Source of the DNA: Tetragenococcus halophilus subsp. flandriensis
Lineage (GTDB): Bacteria; Bacillota; Bacilli; Lactobacillales; Enterococcaceae
Reading direction: 5' to 3'
Length of the DNA: 64,000 bases
Assembly (NCBI RefSeq): GCF_030161475.1
Contig: NZ_BSUG01000087.1
Location: forward strand, 1 to 64,000
The notes beneath the pieces were generated by a model. The model saw only the letters and a list, made by a program, of their open reading frames with translations. It was not told the origin of the DNA and made no database searches. Made by a program: the position numbers and the translations under genes. Below are positions 18,923 to 27,524 of this stretch, piece by piece (position 1 is the stretch's first letter; the number at the start of each line of letters is the position of its first letter).

Positions 18923-19038
18923 GAAAACATCTCCTCTTTACTTCTATAATTAATCCTAACACTAAGTTGTTTATTTTTCCCAAGAATTGATTTGAGCTAA
19001 AAAAGTACGATTATCCTATCTTTAAATTAGCAAACAGA

Positions 19039-20073
19039 TTAAGTGACTTTAATATTAAAACATGAAGGTCGTTGATTTAAATATTTTTCTTTCCAATTTA
19101 TTGCAAGTTTTTCCCAACTGTCAGCGTCCTTTGCTAAACGATAGATACCGTAGTTATTCATAGCATAAAACACATTAGTATCCTTTGGGTCCGCTACTAA
19201 ATTATGAATCGATGAATGATTTTCAGGTAAACCAGCAGTAATATCAATCCAAGGATTATCTCCTTGTTTACGGTAAACTGCAGAATATTCAGAGATACTA
19301 TGTGCATGTCTAGGACTTTTCGCAGCTGAAATGATGCGATCTAAAGGATTACTAGGATTGAGCGTCATATTATAGGCATATGGATGATTTTCGAGCCCTT
19401 CACTCATATATTGCCAGCTCTTTCCCCCATCTTCACTTTCTGCATAAGAATGCCCTTTTTTATTGATACCATCACCACAAGCTGCATAAAGTCTGCCAGG
19501 AGATTGTGGATGTGCAAGTAAGGTATGAATATCTATAGGGCTATCATCAGGGCGGTCGATCCAGTCTGTCCCATGATTATTTGTATAAAAGAAAGCGCCT
19601 GCTTCAATAGAAATACCCAGATGATTCTCAGCAAAATAACTTGGCGTGATCCACCGTACATAATGCGTATAAGGGCGCGGCGGAAAACTCCAATGCTTCT
19701 TAGAAGAAAGGGACTGAATATTCTTAAATTCCTCCCATGTCTCTCCGCGATCCTTGGAATAATAAAGCATACTTGGTTCTGTTCCTGCATAGACAATACT
19801 GTTTCCATTTGCTTGTTTTAATGGACTTACAGCAACAGAGGTAACTTTTTCCGATTGGATAAATTTTCCAATAGCGCTCCAGTGTTCTCCTCCATCTTCG
19901 CTTTTAAAAAGACCGTCAAGCTGTGTGCCGCAATAAATAATATTTTTATCTTGCGGGTCAATAGCGATTCTAGTAGGTTGCATTCCTTCTAAATGTGAAA
20001 AAGAGCGATAACCATTTGCAGTTTCTTTAACAATAAGTAATTCATCATCCATACCTAAGAAAAATTCTTTCAT
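19039..20073 (-). CDS. BNR/Asp-box repeat beta-propeller protein
   Basis: A 344-residue protein with repeated Asp-box motifs of the kind S-x-D-x-G-x-x-W: SEDGGEHW, SKDRGETW, TNNHGTDW and SEDGGKSW. This predicts a beta-propeller related to VPS10/sialidase-like exo-enzymes. There is no signal peptide, so it is likely cytosolic. No catalytic residues can be assigned and the function is not known. A GGAGGAG ribosome binding site precedes the ATG. It is monocistronic. Confidence 0.8.
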   Translation of the reverse strand: MKEFFLGMDDELLIVKETANGYRSFSHLEGMQPTRIAIDPQDKNIIYCGTQLDGLFKSEDGGEHWSAIGKFIQSEKVTSVAVSPLKQANGNSIVYAGTEPSMLYYSKDRGETWEEFKNIQSLSSKKHWSFPPRPYTHYVRWITPSYFAENHLGISIEAGAFFYTNNHGTDWIDRPDDSPIDIHTLLAHPQSPGRLYAACGDGINKKGHSYAESEDGGKSWQYMSEGLENHPYAYNMTLNPSNPLDRIISAAKSPRHAHSISEYSAVYRKQGDNPWIDITAGLPENHSSIHNLVADPKDTNVFYAMNNYGIYRLAKDADSWEKLAINWKEKYLNQRPSCFNIKVT

Positions 20074-20105
20074 AGTGGCTTCTCCTCCTGTGTTATTAAT
20101 CTAAT

Positions 20106-20312
20106 TTAATTATACAAGTTTAAAAGAAAAAACCAAAAAATAGCGCATACAATAGTAAATAATAATAACCAACTGCTAGGATAGATGTAAAAAGGCGTAA
20201 TCAATTTATGGATATTACTGGGCTGTAGCCTGCTGTTTATAGTCTATAAACATTTTATAAGTAACGACCAACATACAATACATGACTAAAAAATGATCGA
20301 AGGAATAAAATG
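20106..20312 (-). pseudogene. Remnant of a small membrane protein, frameshifted
   Basis: Conceptual translation of the minus strand gives HFLVMYCMLVVTYKMF up to a stop near 20240, and after a frame change a hydrophobic stretch with YPSSWLLLFTIVCAIFWFF ending at a stop at 20106-20108. The two pieces read like parts of one multi-helix membrane protein broken by an indel, with no start codon and its upstream side ending at the palindrome at 20315. No family is recognised. It may also be a chance open stretch. Confidence 0.35.
20109..20136 (-). promoter_or_regulatory. Putative promoter of the Asp-box protein gene
   Basis: On the minus strand, TTGGTT (20131-20136), a 16-nt spacer and TATAAT (20109-20114), 36 nt upstream of the ATG at 20073. 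Confidence 0.45.
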
Positions 20313-20314
20313 GC

Positions 20315-20381
20315 CCCTATAAAATAGATACTGGTAAAAAAACTTTAAGTGAAGTAAAGTTTATCACTCTATTTTATAGGG
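20315..20381. repeat. Nested palindrome downstream of the CAP-domain gene
   Basis: A perfect 14-bp outer inverted repeat (20315-20328 with 20368-20381) encloses a second perfect 8-bp inverted repeat (20340-20347 with 20355-20362). The region is 67 bp. No T tract follows on either side, so it is not a standard terminator. It could be a miniature mobile element or an RNA-processing hairpin. Confidence 0.5.
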
Positions 20382-20419
20382 ACTAGTTTATCTACAGAAA
20401 AGACGTTTATTTAAATTCA

Positions 20420-21502
20420 TTACGTTAGAAAGTTTTCCGTATAAAGAGGCTGGTTATCTTCATTAAAGTCAGCGCCAACTCCTAATTCACTAAATCCTTC
20501 ATTGACGATATTTCTACGATGACCCTCGGAGTTCATAAGCCCTTGATGAGCAAAAATACTGCTGGTTTGTCCTTGGGCTAGATTTTCACCGGCACTCATA
20601 AAAGTAATACCGTCTGCTTGCATTCGATCAAATGGTGATTGACCTTCTGGATTAGTATGGTCAAAATAATGATTTTCTGCCATATCTGTACTGTGCTTCC
20701 TAGCAGTTTGTCTTACCTCTTCATTCCAATCCAATACATTCAATCCTCGTTTTGAACGCTCGGCATTTGTAATATCAAACAATTGGTATTCAAAACCTTC
20801 TTTTAAATCATCGCTAGCCTCTGCATAAGGAGAACTTTTTTCTGTCTCTAATGGTTCTTTGACAATTTGCATGGCTGTCACTTCATCATTTTCATGGACA
20901 TCATAAAAAATCGTTACATAATTGCCATCAATTCGATAAATGTCATATTCGCCGTCATTATTTGTCTGCATATTAAACCCACTGTGTCGGATCGCATTTT
21001 CTGCTTCCCCCAGTTCTTCATGGACTTCTGATTTTGTTGTCCCTAGTGAAATATCATTTTGCGCCGCCACTAAATCTTGATTGGTATATAGTCCTTGAAC
21101 TGTATCTTGCTGATCATAAGTAACCATCAAGAAATTTTGATAATTGTCATGATAACTCGACCATTGCAGGTCGTATTCGTTGGTCGTTTCTCTAGCAGGT
21201 TCTCCAAGGTCTTCTTCCACTTGTTCCCGTTTATCACCAATTTCAATATTTCCTATCGAAAAAGTTTGTGCTTCAGGTTGTGAGAGCTCTAAAGCTCTTG
21301 TTTGACTTTGTTCGTCAGTTTCTTCGTTTCCAGCGACCGAATCATACAACGATACTGCCTGTTCTTTCACAGAATTAAAGTTTAATCCTTGATCAAAAAC
21401 TTGTGTAGTAAAATTTTCTACAGGCTCTCCCCAAAGTGGTTTGGTGAAAAATGCAATGAGAACGATCACAGCTAATTTCATTATTTTTTTTAAAATAGTC
21501 AT
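20420..21502 (-). CDS. CAP (SCP/PR1) domain protein with CAP-associated N-terminal domain
   Basis: A 360-residue exported protein. A hydrophobic N-terminus (about 5-22) serves as signal or anchor. A central CAP-associated domain (about 75-205; two GEAR/GEAEN repeats) resembles Bacillus YlbC. The C-terminal CAP domain (about 235-360) has HSTDMAENHYFDHTNP, AGENLAQG and HRRNI, the expected sites. The biochemical function of bacterial CAP proteins is mostly unknown; a cell-envelope role is likely. AAAGGGTG precedes the ATG. Confidence 0.87.
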   Translation of the reverse strand: MTILKKIMKLAVIVLIAFFTKPLWGEPVENFTTQVFDQGLNFNSVKEQAVSLYDSVAGNEETDEQSQTRALELSQPEAQTFSIGNIEIGDKREQVEEDLGEPARETTNEYDLQWSSYHDNYQNFLMVTYDQQDTVQGLYTNQDLVAAQNDISLGTTKSEVHEELGEAENAIRHSGFNMQTNNDGEYDIYRIDGNYVTIFYDVHENDEVTAMQIVKEPLETEKSSPYAEASDDLKEGFEYQLFDITNAERSKRGLNVLDWNEEVRQTARKHSTDMAENHYFDHTNPEGQSPFDRMQADGITFMSAGENLAQGQTSSIFAHQGLMNSEGHRRNIVNEGFSELGVGADFNEDNQPLYTENFLT

Positions 21503-21689
21503 TCACCCTTTTTATATCTATAATCCTTTCCAGTCCTAAGTTAGCCCACTAGCAATTTTTTCTTTTTCAGTTTAACCTTTAATGTCTACATCAAGGCAAA
21601 CTTTTACTGATTATCTTATAAATTTCTATACAATATTAATGAAATATAAATAAAACACGATTGTTATAAGAAGAAGTATCGTCAACCAT

Positions 21690-23837
21690 TTACCCTTTCC
21701 TCTTTTTTATCTGTGATAAATGCCAAGCAACATTAATTAATTTTGTACGTATTATCTCAGTATTGTTTTCTTTATTGCCATAAAATGACTTTTCGTAGTT
21801 TGTTGTCAGATCTATAAAGGCGTGTTCAAATTCAGGATAATAGTTTTCAAAAATTTGTGCATATTGATTTAATGGTTGTTCTGGCATGCGATAAACAAAT
21901 TTTTCAGCTTTTTTTAATAGCACAGGATAAACCTTTAAAAGATCACCATGATAAATCTTCATTAAAACAAGAATATACAAATAAAACCATCTATGCCACA
22001 ACATATAAATCATTCCTACTAAAACAACAGTCAGCAGTCCATAAAATATATTTCTTAGAATAGGCGAAATTTGTAAAGTACGATTACTTGTTGGCGTTTC
22101 TGCTGTTTCTGATTCTGTCGTTTCTGTACTGTCAGTCATACTAGTACTTTCTTCAGTTGTCGTCTCAGTTGTTTCTTGACTTGTAGTATTTTCCGAAGTA
22201 GATGACGCTGTAGTATCAGAGGTGGTCTCATTTTGCTGTAATGGTTGTGAAAAAGATGGCGTAGCTTCAAAAGGTAACCAACCATAACCTTCAAAATACA
22301 CTTCCGCCCAAGAATGGGCGTCACTGTTACGCACGACATAGTGATTTTCGTCAACTTGTTCCCCACTAGAAAACCCTTTTGCCCAACGTGCTGGAATGCC
22401 CACTGCGCGTAACATAACAACCATTGCCGAAGAAAAATTGTCACAATAACCTACTTGAGAGTCAAATAAAAAATAATCTACATAGTCTTGGTTTTCTGTA
22501 GGAAAGCCAGCATCGATTTTCGAATAACGGAAATTTCCCGAATTTTGTAAGTAATCCTCAATTGCTCTTACTTTTTCGATCAATGTATCTTGATCAGCTG
22601 TCAGCTCTTCTGCCAGTTCTACAACACGTTCAGGTAATTGATCAGGAAGCTGTAAATAATCGAGGGTTGTGCCTGGTGCTTCTAAAGATACCTCAGATAG
22701 TTCCTCCATCGTATAATCGAGATCTTGCCAATTCATTTGAAATGAAGCAGGGGCAGCATTTTGAAAATCAATACGCTGTGTTTCTTGATTCATATATATT
22801 TCCGTTGCTTCATCTTCAAACTCCAGCTGTTTATTACCATAAGGCAGCGGAATATAGGAGTCTACCGCTTCCCGATTTAAGATAATTTCTTCTTCAGACG
22901 CAAGTTCTCCTTGATAGTCACTAGCTTCTGCCTCAACTTCTGTTCCACTATAGGAAGTTAAAACAGCATCTTCAGCTGAATTTTGCCAACCAGAACCTGA
23001 GTACAGACGTTTACTGTCTATACGCCAATAATGGGGTGACTGTTGTTGAGCTTCTAAAACAATTTGGTTATCATCTAAAAGCGGTCCGCCTAAAACTTCA
23101 TCATTTTCGCTAAACCCGCTACGCGATGCATTTCCCGCGCCAGTTTCTTCAATAAATTGATAAAACCCTTTTTCATTTAAATAATTTCTGAGAGTGGCGC
23201 TGGGTTCTAACATTCGCATTTCTATAAAATCACTGGGTACTAACCAAGTAATAAATAAAAGAACACTTAATACTATAGTAATAACAAAATAATTTTTCTT
23301 CCTCTTATTATGCGTCACTAAGAAACGTTGCAACAGGCCCAAACTAGCGAAAAAGATAACTTCTATATGTAATTCAATATCATTATAAACAATTAAAAAT
23401 AACATATAACCAATAATGATCAAATAGCTGATTACCACCCGCTCGTATTCGATAATTAGTTCTGCCAACAAAAACATCACAAAAAAGACCACGCTTATCG
23501 CTATTTCTTCTGGAAGATAGCCAATTCTGCCTATAATAAACAGCTCATATAAATAAACCACTCGTCTGCAAAAAAATGTTGCCCATTCTAAAGAAAACAG
23601 CATATTTTCTGAAAAATTTAAAAATATGCCGATAAGCAGTGTAAGAAAATGAAGCGGTATTTTTATAAACCATTTTGGAATAATCCCTGCAATCAGGCAA
23701 AATAGCGCAATAACGATAATATTTCTATTGAACTGCTCTTCCATATGATAAATTTTCAAAAGTTGATAAAAAGCAGTAGTTAATGTAAGAAAGGTAAGAA
23801 ATATCGGAGCTGCTTTATCATAAATTCTTTTACGCAT
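21690..23837 (-). CDS. Membrane transglutaminase-like protein (DUF3488/DUF4129 type)
   Basis: A 715-residue membrane protein. About six hydrophobic helices lie in the first 200 residues, then an extracellular transglutaminase-like domain with Cys465 (VGYCDNFSSA), His508 (DAHSWAEV) and Glu524 in the position normally held by Asp (LPFEATP). A Thr/Ser/Glu-rich linker (about 535-585) leads to a last helix (about 596-614) and a cytosolic tail. It is the last gene of a moxR-DUF58-transglutaminase operon. It is predicted to cut or cross-link proteins at the cell surface; the substrate is unknown. Confidence 0.88.
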   Translation of the reverse strand: MRKRIYDKAAPIFLTFLTLTTAFYQLLKIYHMEEQFNRNIIVIALFCLIAGIIPKWFIKIPLHFLTLLIGIFLNFSENMLFSLEWATFFCRRVVYLYELFIIGRIGYLPEEIAISVVFFVMFLLAELIIEYERVVISYLIIIGYMLFLIVYNDIELHIEVIFFASLGLLQRFLVTHNKRKKNYFVITIVLSVLLFITWLVPSDFIEMRMLEPSATLRNYLNEKGFYQFIEETGAGNASRSGFSENDEVLGGPLLDDNQIVLEAQQQSPHYWRIDSKRLYSGSGWQNSAEDAVLTSYSGTEVEAEASDYQGELASEEEIILNREAVDSYIPLPYGNKQLEFEDEATEIYMNQETQRIDFQNAAPASFQMNWQDLDYTMEELSEVSLEAPGTTLDYLQLPDQLPERVVELAEELTADQDTLIEKVRAIEDYLQNSGNFRYSKIDAGFPTENQDYVDYFLFDSQVGYCDNFSSAMVVMLRAVGIPARWAKGFSSGEQVDENHYVVRNSDAHSWAEVYFEGYGWLPFEATPSFSQPLQQNETTSDTTASSTSENTTSQETTETTTEESTSMTDSTETTESETAETPTSNRTLQISPILRNIFYGLLTVVLVGMIYMLWHRWFYLYILVLMKIYHGDLLKVYPVLLKKAEKFVYRMPEQPLNQYAQIFENYYPEFEHAFIDLTTNYEKSFYGNKENNTEIIRTKLINVAWHLSQIKKRKG

Positions 23838-23841
23838 CGCT

Positions 23842-24846
23842 TCACTCCTTTAATTGCTGCATTAATTGTTGATAATCATAAATTTCTACTTGTTGTTTCA
23901 CTGGGATAGATATTGATTGTTGCTTTTTTTCTGGTATAAAAACAATCATTGGTCTTTTCCCAAAGTCCGGTAGAGATATTTCCTGTTCTAGAGGTTGAAT
24001 AGAAGAAAAATCTTCCTCTGTAATAGCTCTTTGATTTCTCACTTGTTCACCCAAAAGCACAAATTGAACTTCTTTTATAGGCAATTCTTTCCACACAGAA
24101 TAAAACAAACTCAACATAAGCTCGAAATAAGGACTAGAACTCCCGTAAAACAGAAAGATAATCTCCCTTGGTTCTTCCTGTTCGTATTCACGCAAAACTA
24201 ACTCTTGCTGTTTACTCGATATCTTCCAGTCAATTTGACTGAGGCGATCTCCTGCTTGGTAAGGACGAAATTTTTTTATTTTAAAAGTATGTTCACCAAA
24301 ATTTTGTACACCTGACGTTAGTTTTTTCTGAAAAAAACGAGTAGCTACATGGCCTAAAGAGTGAATAGGCGGTAATACGTGCCAATCTACAACAAATTCA
24401 TTGACTGATTCTTTCTTAAACCAAGCAAATAAATCGGAAGCTATGATATGGATCTTTTGCTGTTGTACAATCCCTCGCTTATGTGGTTGCCAAGTTATTT
24501 GCATTTGCTTTTTTTGCCCATGGTAAAATAAATAGTCAAAAGTTTCCTGATATTGAGGCGCAGTTAATTTAAGATTAGCCAGCCAAAGTATTTTCCTTTG
24601 GCGTTTTTTCATTTTAAACTGTACCGAAATTGGTTCATTCACATGGGCGAGAAGGTAAGTTGGCGCAGTAAAAAGAATATTTTTCAATGCACCTACTAGG
24701 CTAAAAATTTCTAATACAAGCACTAATGAAGCGAACAAAAACAACGTCCATCCCGTGTCTGAAGGAAAAGCTAAAGCATAAATGCCAAGCAAAATATAAA
24801 TGAATAAAAATGCCAAACAGCGCCACACTTGCCCAAGATATTTCAT
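23842..24846 (-). CDS. DUF58 domain protein
   Basis: A 334-residue protein with two N-terminal membrane helices (about 8-50) and a DUF58 domain, recognisable from FRPYQAGDRLSQIDWKISSK followed by LVLREYEQE. DUF58 proteins contain a von Willebrand-like fold and are usually encoded next to MoxR ATPases. The stop lies 5 nt before the transglutaminase start and the start overlaps the moxR stop by 4 nt, so the three proteins probably work together. Confidence 0.88.
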   Translation of the reverse strand: MKYLGQVWRCLAFLFIYILLGIYALAFPSDTGWTLFLFASLVLVLEIFSLVGALKNILFTAPTYLLAHVNEPISVQFKMKKRQRKILWLANLKLTAPQYQETFDYLFYHGQKKQMQITWQPHKRGIVQQQKIHIIASDLFAWFKKESVNEFVVDWHVLPPIHSLGHVATRFFQKKLTSGVQNFGEHTFKIKKFRPYQAGDRLSQIDWKISSKQQELVLREYEQEEPREIIFLFYGSSSPYFELMLSLFYSVWKELPIKEVQFVLLGEQVRNQRAITEEDFSSIQPLEQEISLPDFGKRPMIVFIPEKKQQSISIPVKQQVEIYDYQQLMQQLKE

Positions 24847-25787
24847 TTTTTCACCTGCCTGACGGGAATGGCTACATCCTCGATCAGTTGTTCCATCACT
24901 GTTTGTAGTTGTTTTGTATTATGATAGCCTCCCTTTAACTGTAAACGGTGGCCAAATGTTGCAGGTAAAATCGTCTGCAAATCTTCAGGTGTGATATAAT
25001 CTCTGCCTTGAGTAAGGGCGTAAGCACGTGCGCCTTGGACAAAAGCTGCACTACCTCTAGGGCTGATTCCCAAATCAATCGCTGGATGGTTACGACTAGC
25101 AGTAACTAATTCTAAGGCATATTTCGCCACCTGTTTATCAACATATACTTCAGTAACGAGTGCTTTTAACTCCTCAACTTCTTCAGCACTAATAATTTGT
25201 TTAATTTCAATTTTTTCTTGTTGATTATTTAACATTAATTTCAATTCATCATCAAATGAAGGATAGCCAATGGATAGGCGAAATAAAAACCGATCTAATT
25301 GTGCTTCTGGCAAAGGGTAAGTCCCTTCATATTCAGTGGGATTTTGCGTCGCTAAAACAAAAAAATGGGAAGAAAGGAAGTAAGTGTGGTTGTCGATAGT
25401 TACAGATCTTTCCGACATAGCTTCTAAAAGTGCTGCTTGTGTTCTAGGAGTTGTCCGATTAATTTCATCTGCCAACATAACTGTGGTAAATATAGGACCT
25501 TGACGGAATTCAAATTGGTTTGTTTGTGAATTAAATATGGTAACACCAGTGATATCACTGGGCAATAAATCCGGTGTGAATTGCACTCGAGTAAACGTTC
25601 CTTTTATCGCTTCTGCAAGTGTTTTAATCATCATCGTTTTTCCTACACCTGGAACATCTTCAAAAAGAACATGTCCACCTGCTAATAAGGCTGCGATCGT
25701 TAGTTGAATTGTTTTCCGTTTACCAAAGATTACTTTTTCAACTTCATCGATCAATTGAGGAATTTTCTCTATTTTTTCTTTACGCAT
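24843..25787 (-). CDS. MoxR family AAA+ ATPase
   Basis: A 314-residue AAA+ chaperone-like ATPase. Walker A is PGVGKT in FEDVPGVGKTMM, Walker B with sensor region is LADEINRTTPRTQAALLEAM, and SEISPRGSAA-like ISPRGSAAFVQ marks the sensor 2 region. MoxR proteins act with DUF58/vWA partners in assembling or activating complexes. Strong GGAGGAGG precedes the ATG. It is the first gene of the operon. Confidence 0.93.
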   Translation of the reverse strand: MRKEKIEKIPQLIDEVEKVIFGKRKTIQLTIAALLAGGHVLFEDVPGVGKTMMIKTLAEAIKGTFTRVQFTPDLLPSDITGVTIFNSQTNQFEFRQGPIFTTVMLADEINRTTPRTQAALLEAMSERSVTIDNHTYFLSSHFFVLATQNPTEYEGTYPLPEAQLDRFLFRLSIGYPSFDDELKLMLNNQQEKIEIKQIISAEEVEELKALVTEVYVDKQVAKYALELVTASRNHPAIDLGISPRGSAAFVQGARAYALTQGRDYITPEDLQTILPATFGHRLQLKGGYHNTKQLQTVMEQLIEDVAIPVRQVKK

Positions 25788-25968
25788 AATACCTTCCTCC
25801 TCCGTAGTTAATATGGAGCTTAGGATTCATTTCACAGATTCCCTTTATTATACTGTATAAAGTAGGGGTTATGTCAAACGCTTTCTTAAAAAATCATAGG
25901 AAAAACTATAATTCACTTCCAAAGACTTTTGGTTGAATAAATAAAATTGTTTGTATATTTAATATAAA

Positions 25969-26008
25969 AACAGACGCAAAAGTAGGTACGTCTGCTTTCG
26001 CGTCTGTT
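25969..26008 (-). terminator. Terminator-like hairpin after a decayed gene
   Basis: A 9-bp perfect stem (25969-25977 with 26000-26008) and, on the minus strand, a short T run. The only upstream minus-strand material is the gene remnant at 26025, so it may be that gene's old terminator. Confidence 0.55.
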
Positions 26009-26024
26009 AATTACCAATATAATC

Positions 26025-26176
26025 TTACTTATAAAATTGAACATTAGATGGTTCAGGCAAATCAGCTACTTTTTCTGTTGTTGAAAATTTTGTTAAAGCT
26101 ACATCTAATGGTAGTAAATCATAAAAAATTTTATACCGCCTGTAAATCGTTTAACGTAATTGGATATTCATTATCT
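26025..26176 (-). pseudogene. Remnant of a cyclophilin-like domain protein
   Basis: Minus-strand translation gives IEDNEYPITLNDLQAV, then after a single inserted base KIFYDLLPLDVALTKF and STTEKVADLPEP, ending at a TAA at 26025-26027. The pattern of a short sheet, then an LLPL-type helix and a [N/T]EK...LP turn resembles the bacterial cyclophilin-like family (PF18050-type). The start is missing and a stop lies just upstream of the first piece. The assignment rests on motif resemblance only. It sits next to aldo/keto reductase and MerR genes. Confidence 0.45.
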
Positions 26177-26234
26177 TCTATTTAAGTATAGTTTTCTCAC
26201 GTAAATCTCTTCCAATTACCTTCTAATTATTTTT

Positions 26235-27077
26235 TTATACTAATCCATGTAAACGATAGACCTCATCTAAGCTCGTAACGTCCAAAATAAGTGGTCTTTT
26301 CAAATCAAGTGCTTCAACCTCTTTCACTTCATCTTTAGTTAGTTGGAAATCATCAACAGCAAAATTTTCTTCGATTCTTTCTGGATGAACAGATTTAGGA
26401 ATGGTAATAATATCTTCTTCTCTAAACCATCTTATAATCACTTGAGCAGCGGTTTTATTATATTTTTTACCGATGTTTACTAAAGTTTCATTTGAGAAAA
26501 TTTGATTTTGTCCTTCAGCTAAAGGTCCCCACGCCATCGCTTTTACATCGTATTTATCCATTACTTTACGTAATGACTGTTGTTGGTCAAAAGGATGCAG
26601 TTCGACCTGATTGATTGCTGGAGCAACGTCATGAGTTAAAATCAAATCAACAAGGCGATCTTCTAAAAAGTTACATACACCGATAGCTTTGATTTTTCCT
26701 TCTTTATATAATTCTTCCATAGCGCGCCACATACCATGATAGTCACCAAAAGGCATATGAATCAAAAATAGATCTAAATAATCTGTTTGTAACTTTTCCA
26801 AAGTTTCTTCAAAGGATTTTTTGGTGCCTTCGTAACCATCATATTGAATCCATACTTTTGAACTGATAAATATGTCTTTTCGATCAATGCCGCTTTTTTG
26901 AATCGCTGAACCAACGGCTTCTTCATTGTTATAACCAGCTGCTGTATCGATCAAACGATAACCTGTTTTTAAAGCATGTAGAACACTTTCCTCGCATTCT
27001 TTGAAATCCTCAATTTGAAAAACGCCAAATCCTAATAAAGGCATTTCTACACCGTTGTTTAATTTTATTGTATCCAT
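26235..27077 (-). CDS. Aldo/keto reductase
   Basis: NADPH-dependent oxidoreductase of 280 residues with the AKR TIM barrel. The catalytic tetrad is visible as Asp and Tyr in DTAAGYNNEE, Lys in SSKVWI and His in LIHMPFGDY; the nucleotide-binding end IPKSVHPERIEEN is also present. It resembles the 2,5-diketogluconate reductase-like group of lactic acid bacteria. The substrate is unknown. It begins 25 nt after the MerR gene stop and is probably controlled by it. Confidence 0.92.
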   Translation of the reverse strand: MDTIKLNNGVEMPLLGFGVFQIEDFKECEESVLHALKTGYRLIDTAAGYNNEEAVGSAIQKSGIDRKDIFISSKVWIQYDGYEGTKKSFEETLEKLQTDYLDLFLIHMPFGDYHGMWRAMEELYKEGKIKAIGVCNFLEDRLVDLILTHDVAPAINQVELHPFDQQQSLRKVMDKYDVKAMAWGPLAEGQNQIFSNETLVNIGKKYNKTAAQVIIRWFREEDIITIPKSVHPERIEENFAVDDFQLTKDEVKEVEALDLKRPLILDVTSLDEVYRLHGLV

Positions 27078-27102
27078 TGTAAAACTTCCTTTCTTCTCAA
27101 TG

Positions 27103-27492
27103 TTATTTGTTGCAACTAGTTAGTGAGGTATCTTGAATACCATATTTTCCATCTTCATAGTCTTGAATTTTCCCATCCAGTTTATTCAAAGTGTCTATAA
27201 TTTCTTGTCTTTTATCAGCAAGCTTTTTTCTTTCTTCTTGTAATAATTTTTTCCGTTCATCTATTGTACTCGTTCCTTGATTATACAACCTTGTATACTG
27301 TGCAAGTGATTCTACGGACAAACCTGCACTTCTCATACAAACAATGAAATCAATCCATTTGATGTCTTCTGGTTGATAATCACGAACACCACCGTTTTTA
27401 CGCCTGATTTCTGGAACAAGACCTTCCCTTTCATAATAGCGTAAAGTAACTGCAGTAACGCCAACTTGTTTCGCAGCTTCTGAAATATTCAA
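27103..27492 (-). CDS. MerR family transcriptional regulator
   Basis: A 129-residue MerR protein. The winged helix-turn-helix covers about 1-70 (ISEAAKQVGVTAVTLRYYEREGL and GVRDYQPEDIKWI), followed by a coiled coil (about 75-120). The C-terminus carries a single cysteine (TSLTSCNK) instead of a metal-binding loop, so it may sense carbonyl or thiol stress rather than metal. It lies between two aldo/keto reductase genes in the same orientation and probably controls them; the target promoter was not identified. Confidence 0.9.
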   Translation of the reverse strand: MNISEAAKQVGVTAVTLRYYEREGLVPEIRRKNGGVRDYQPEDIKWIDFIVCMRSAGLSVESLAQYTRLYNQGTSTIDERKKLLQEERKKLADKRQEIIDTLNKLDGKIQDYEDGKYGIQDTSLTSCNK

Positions 27493-27524
27493 TAGTATCT
27501 TCTCCCTTATAAATCAATAAGAAT

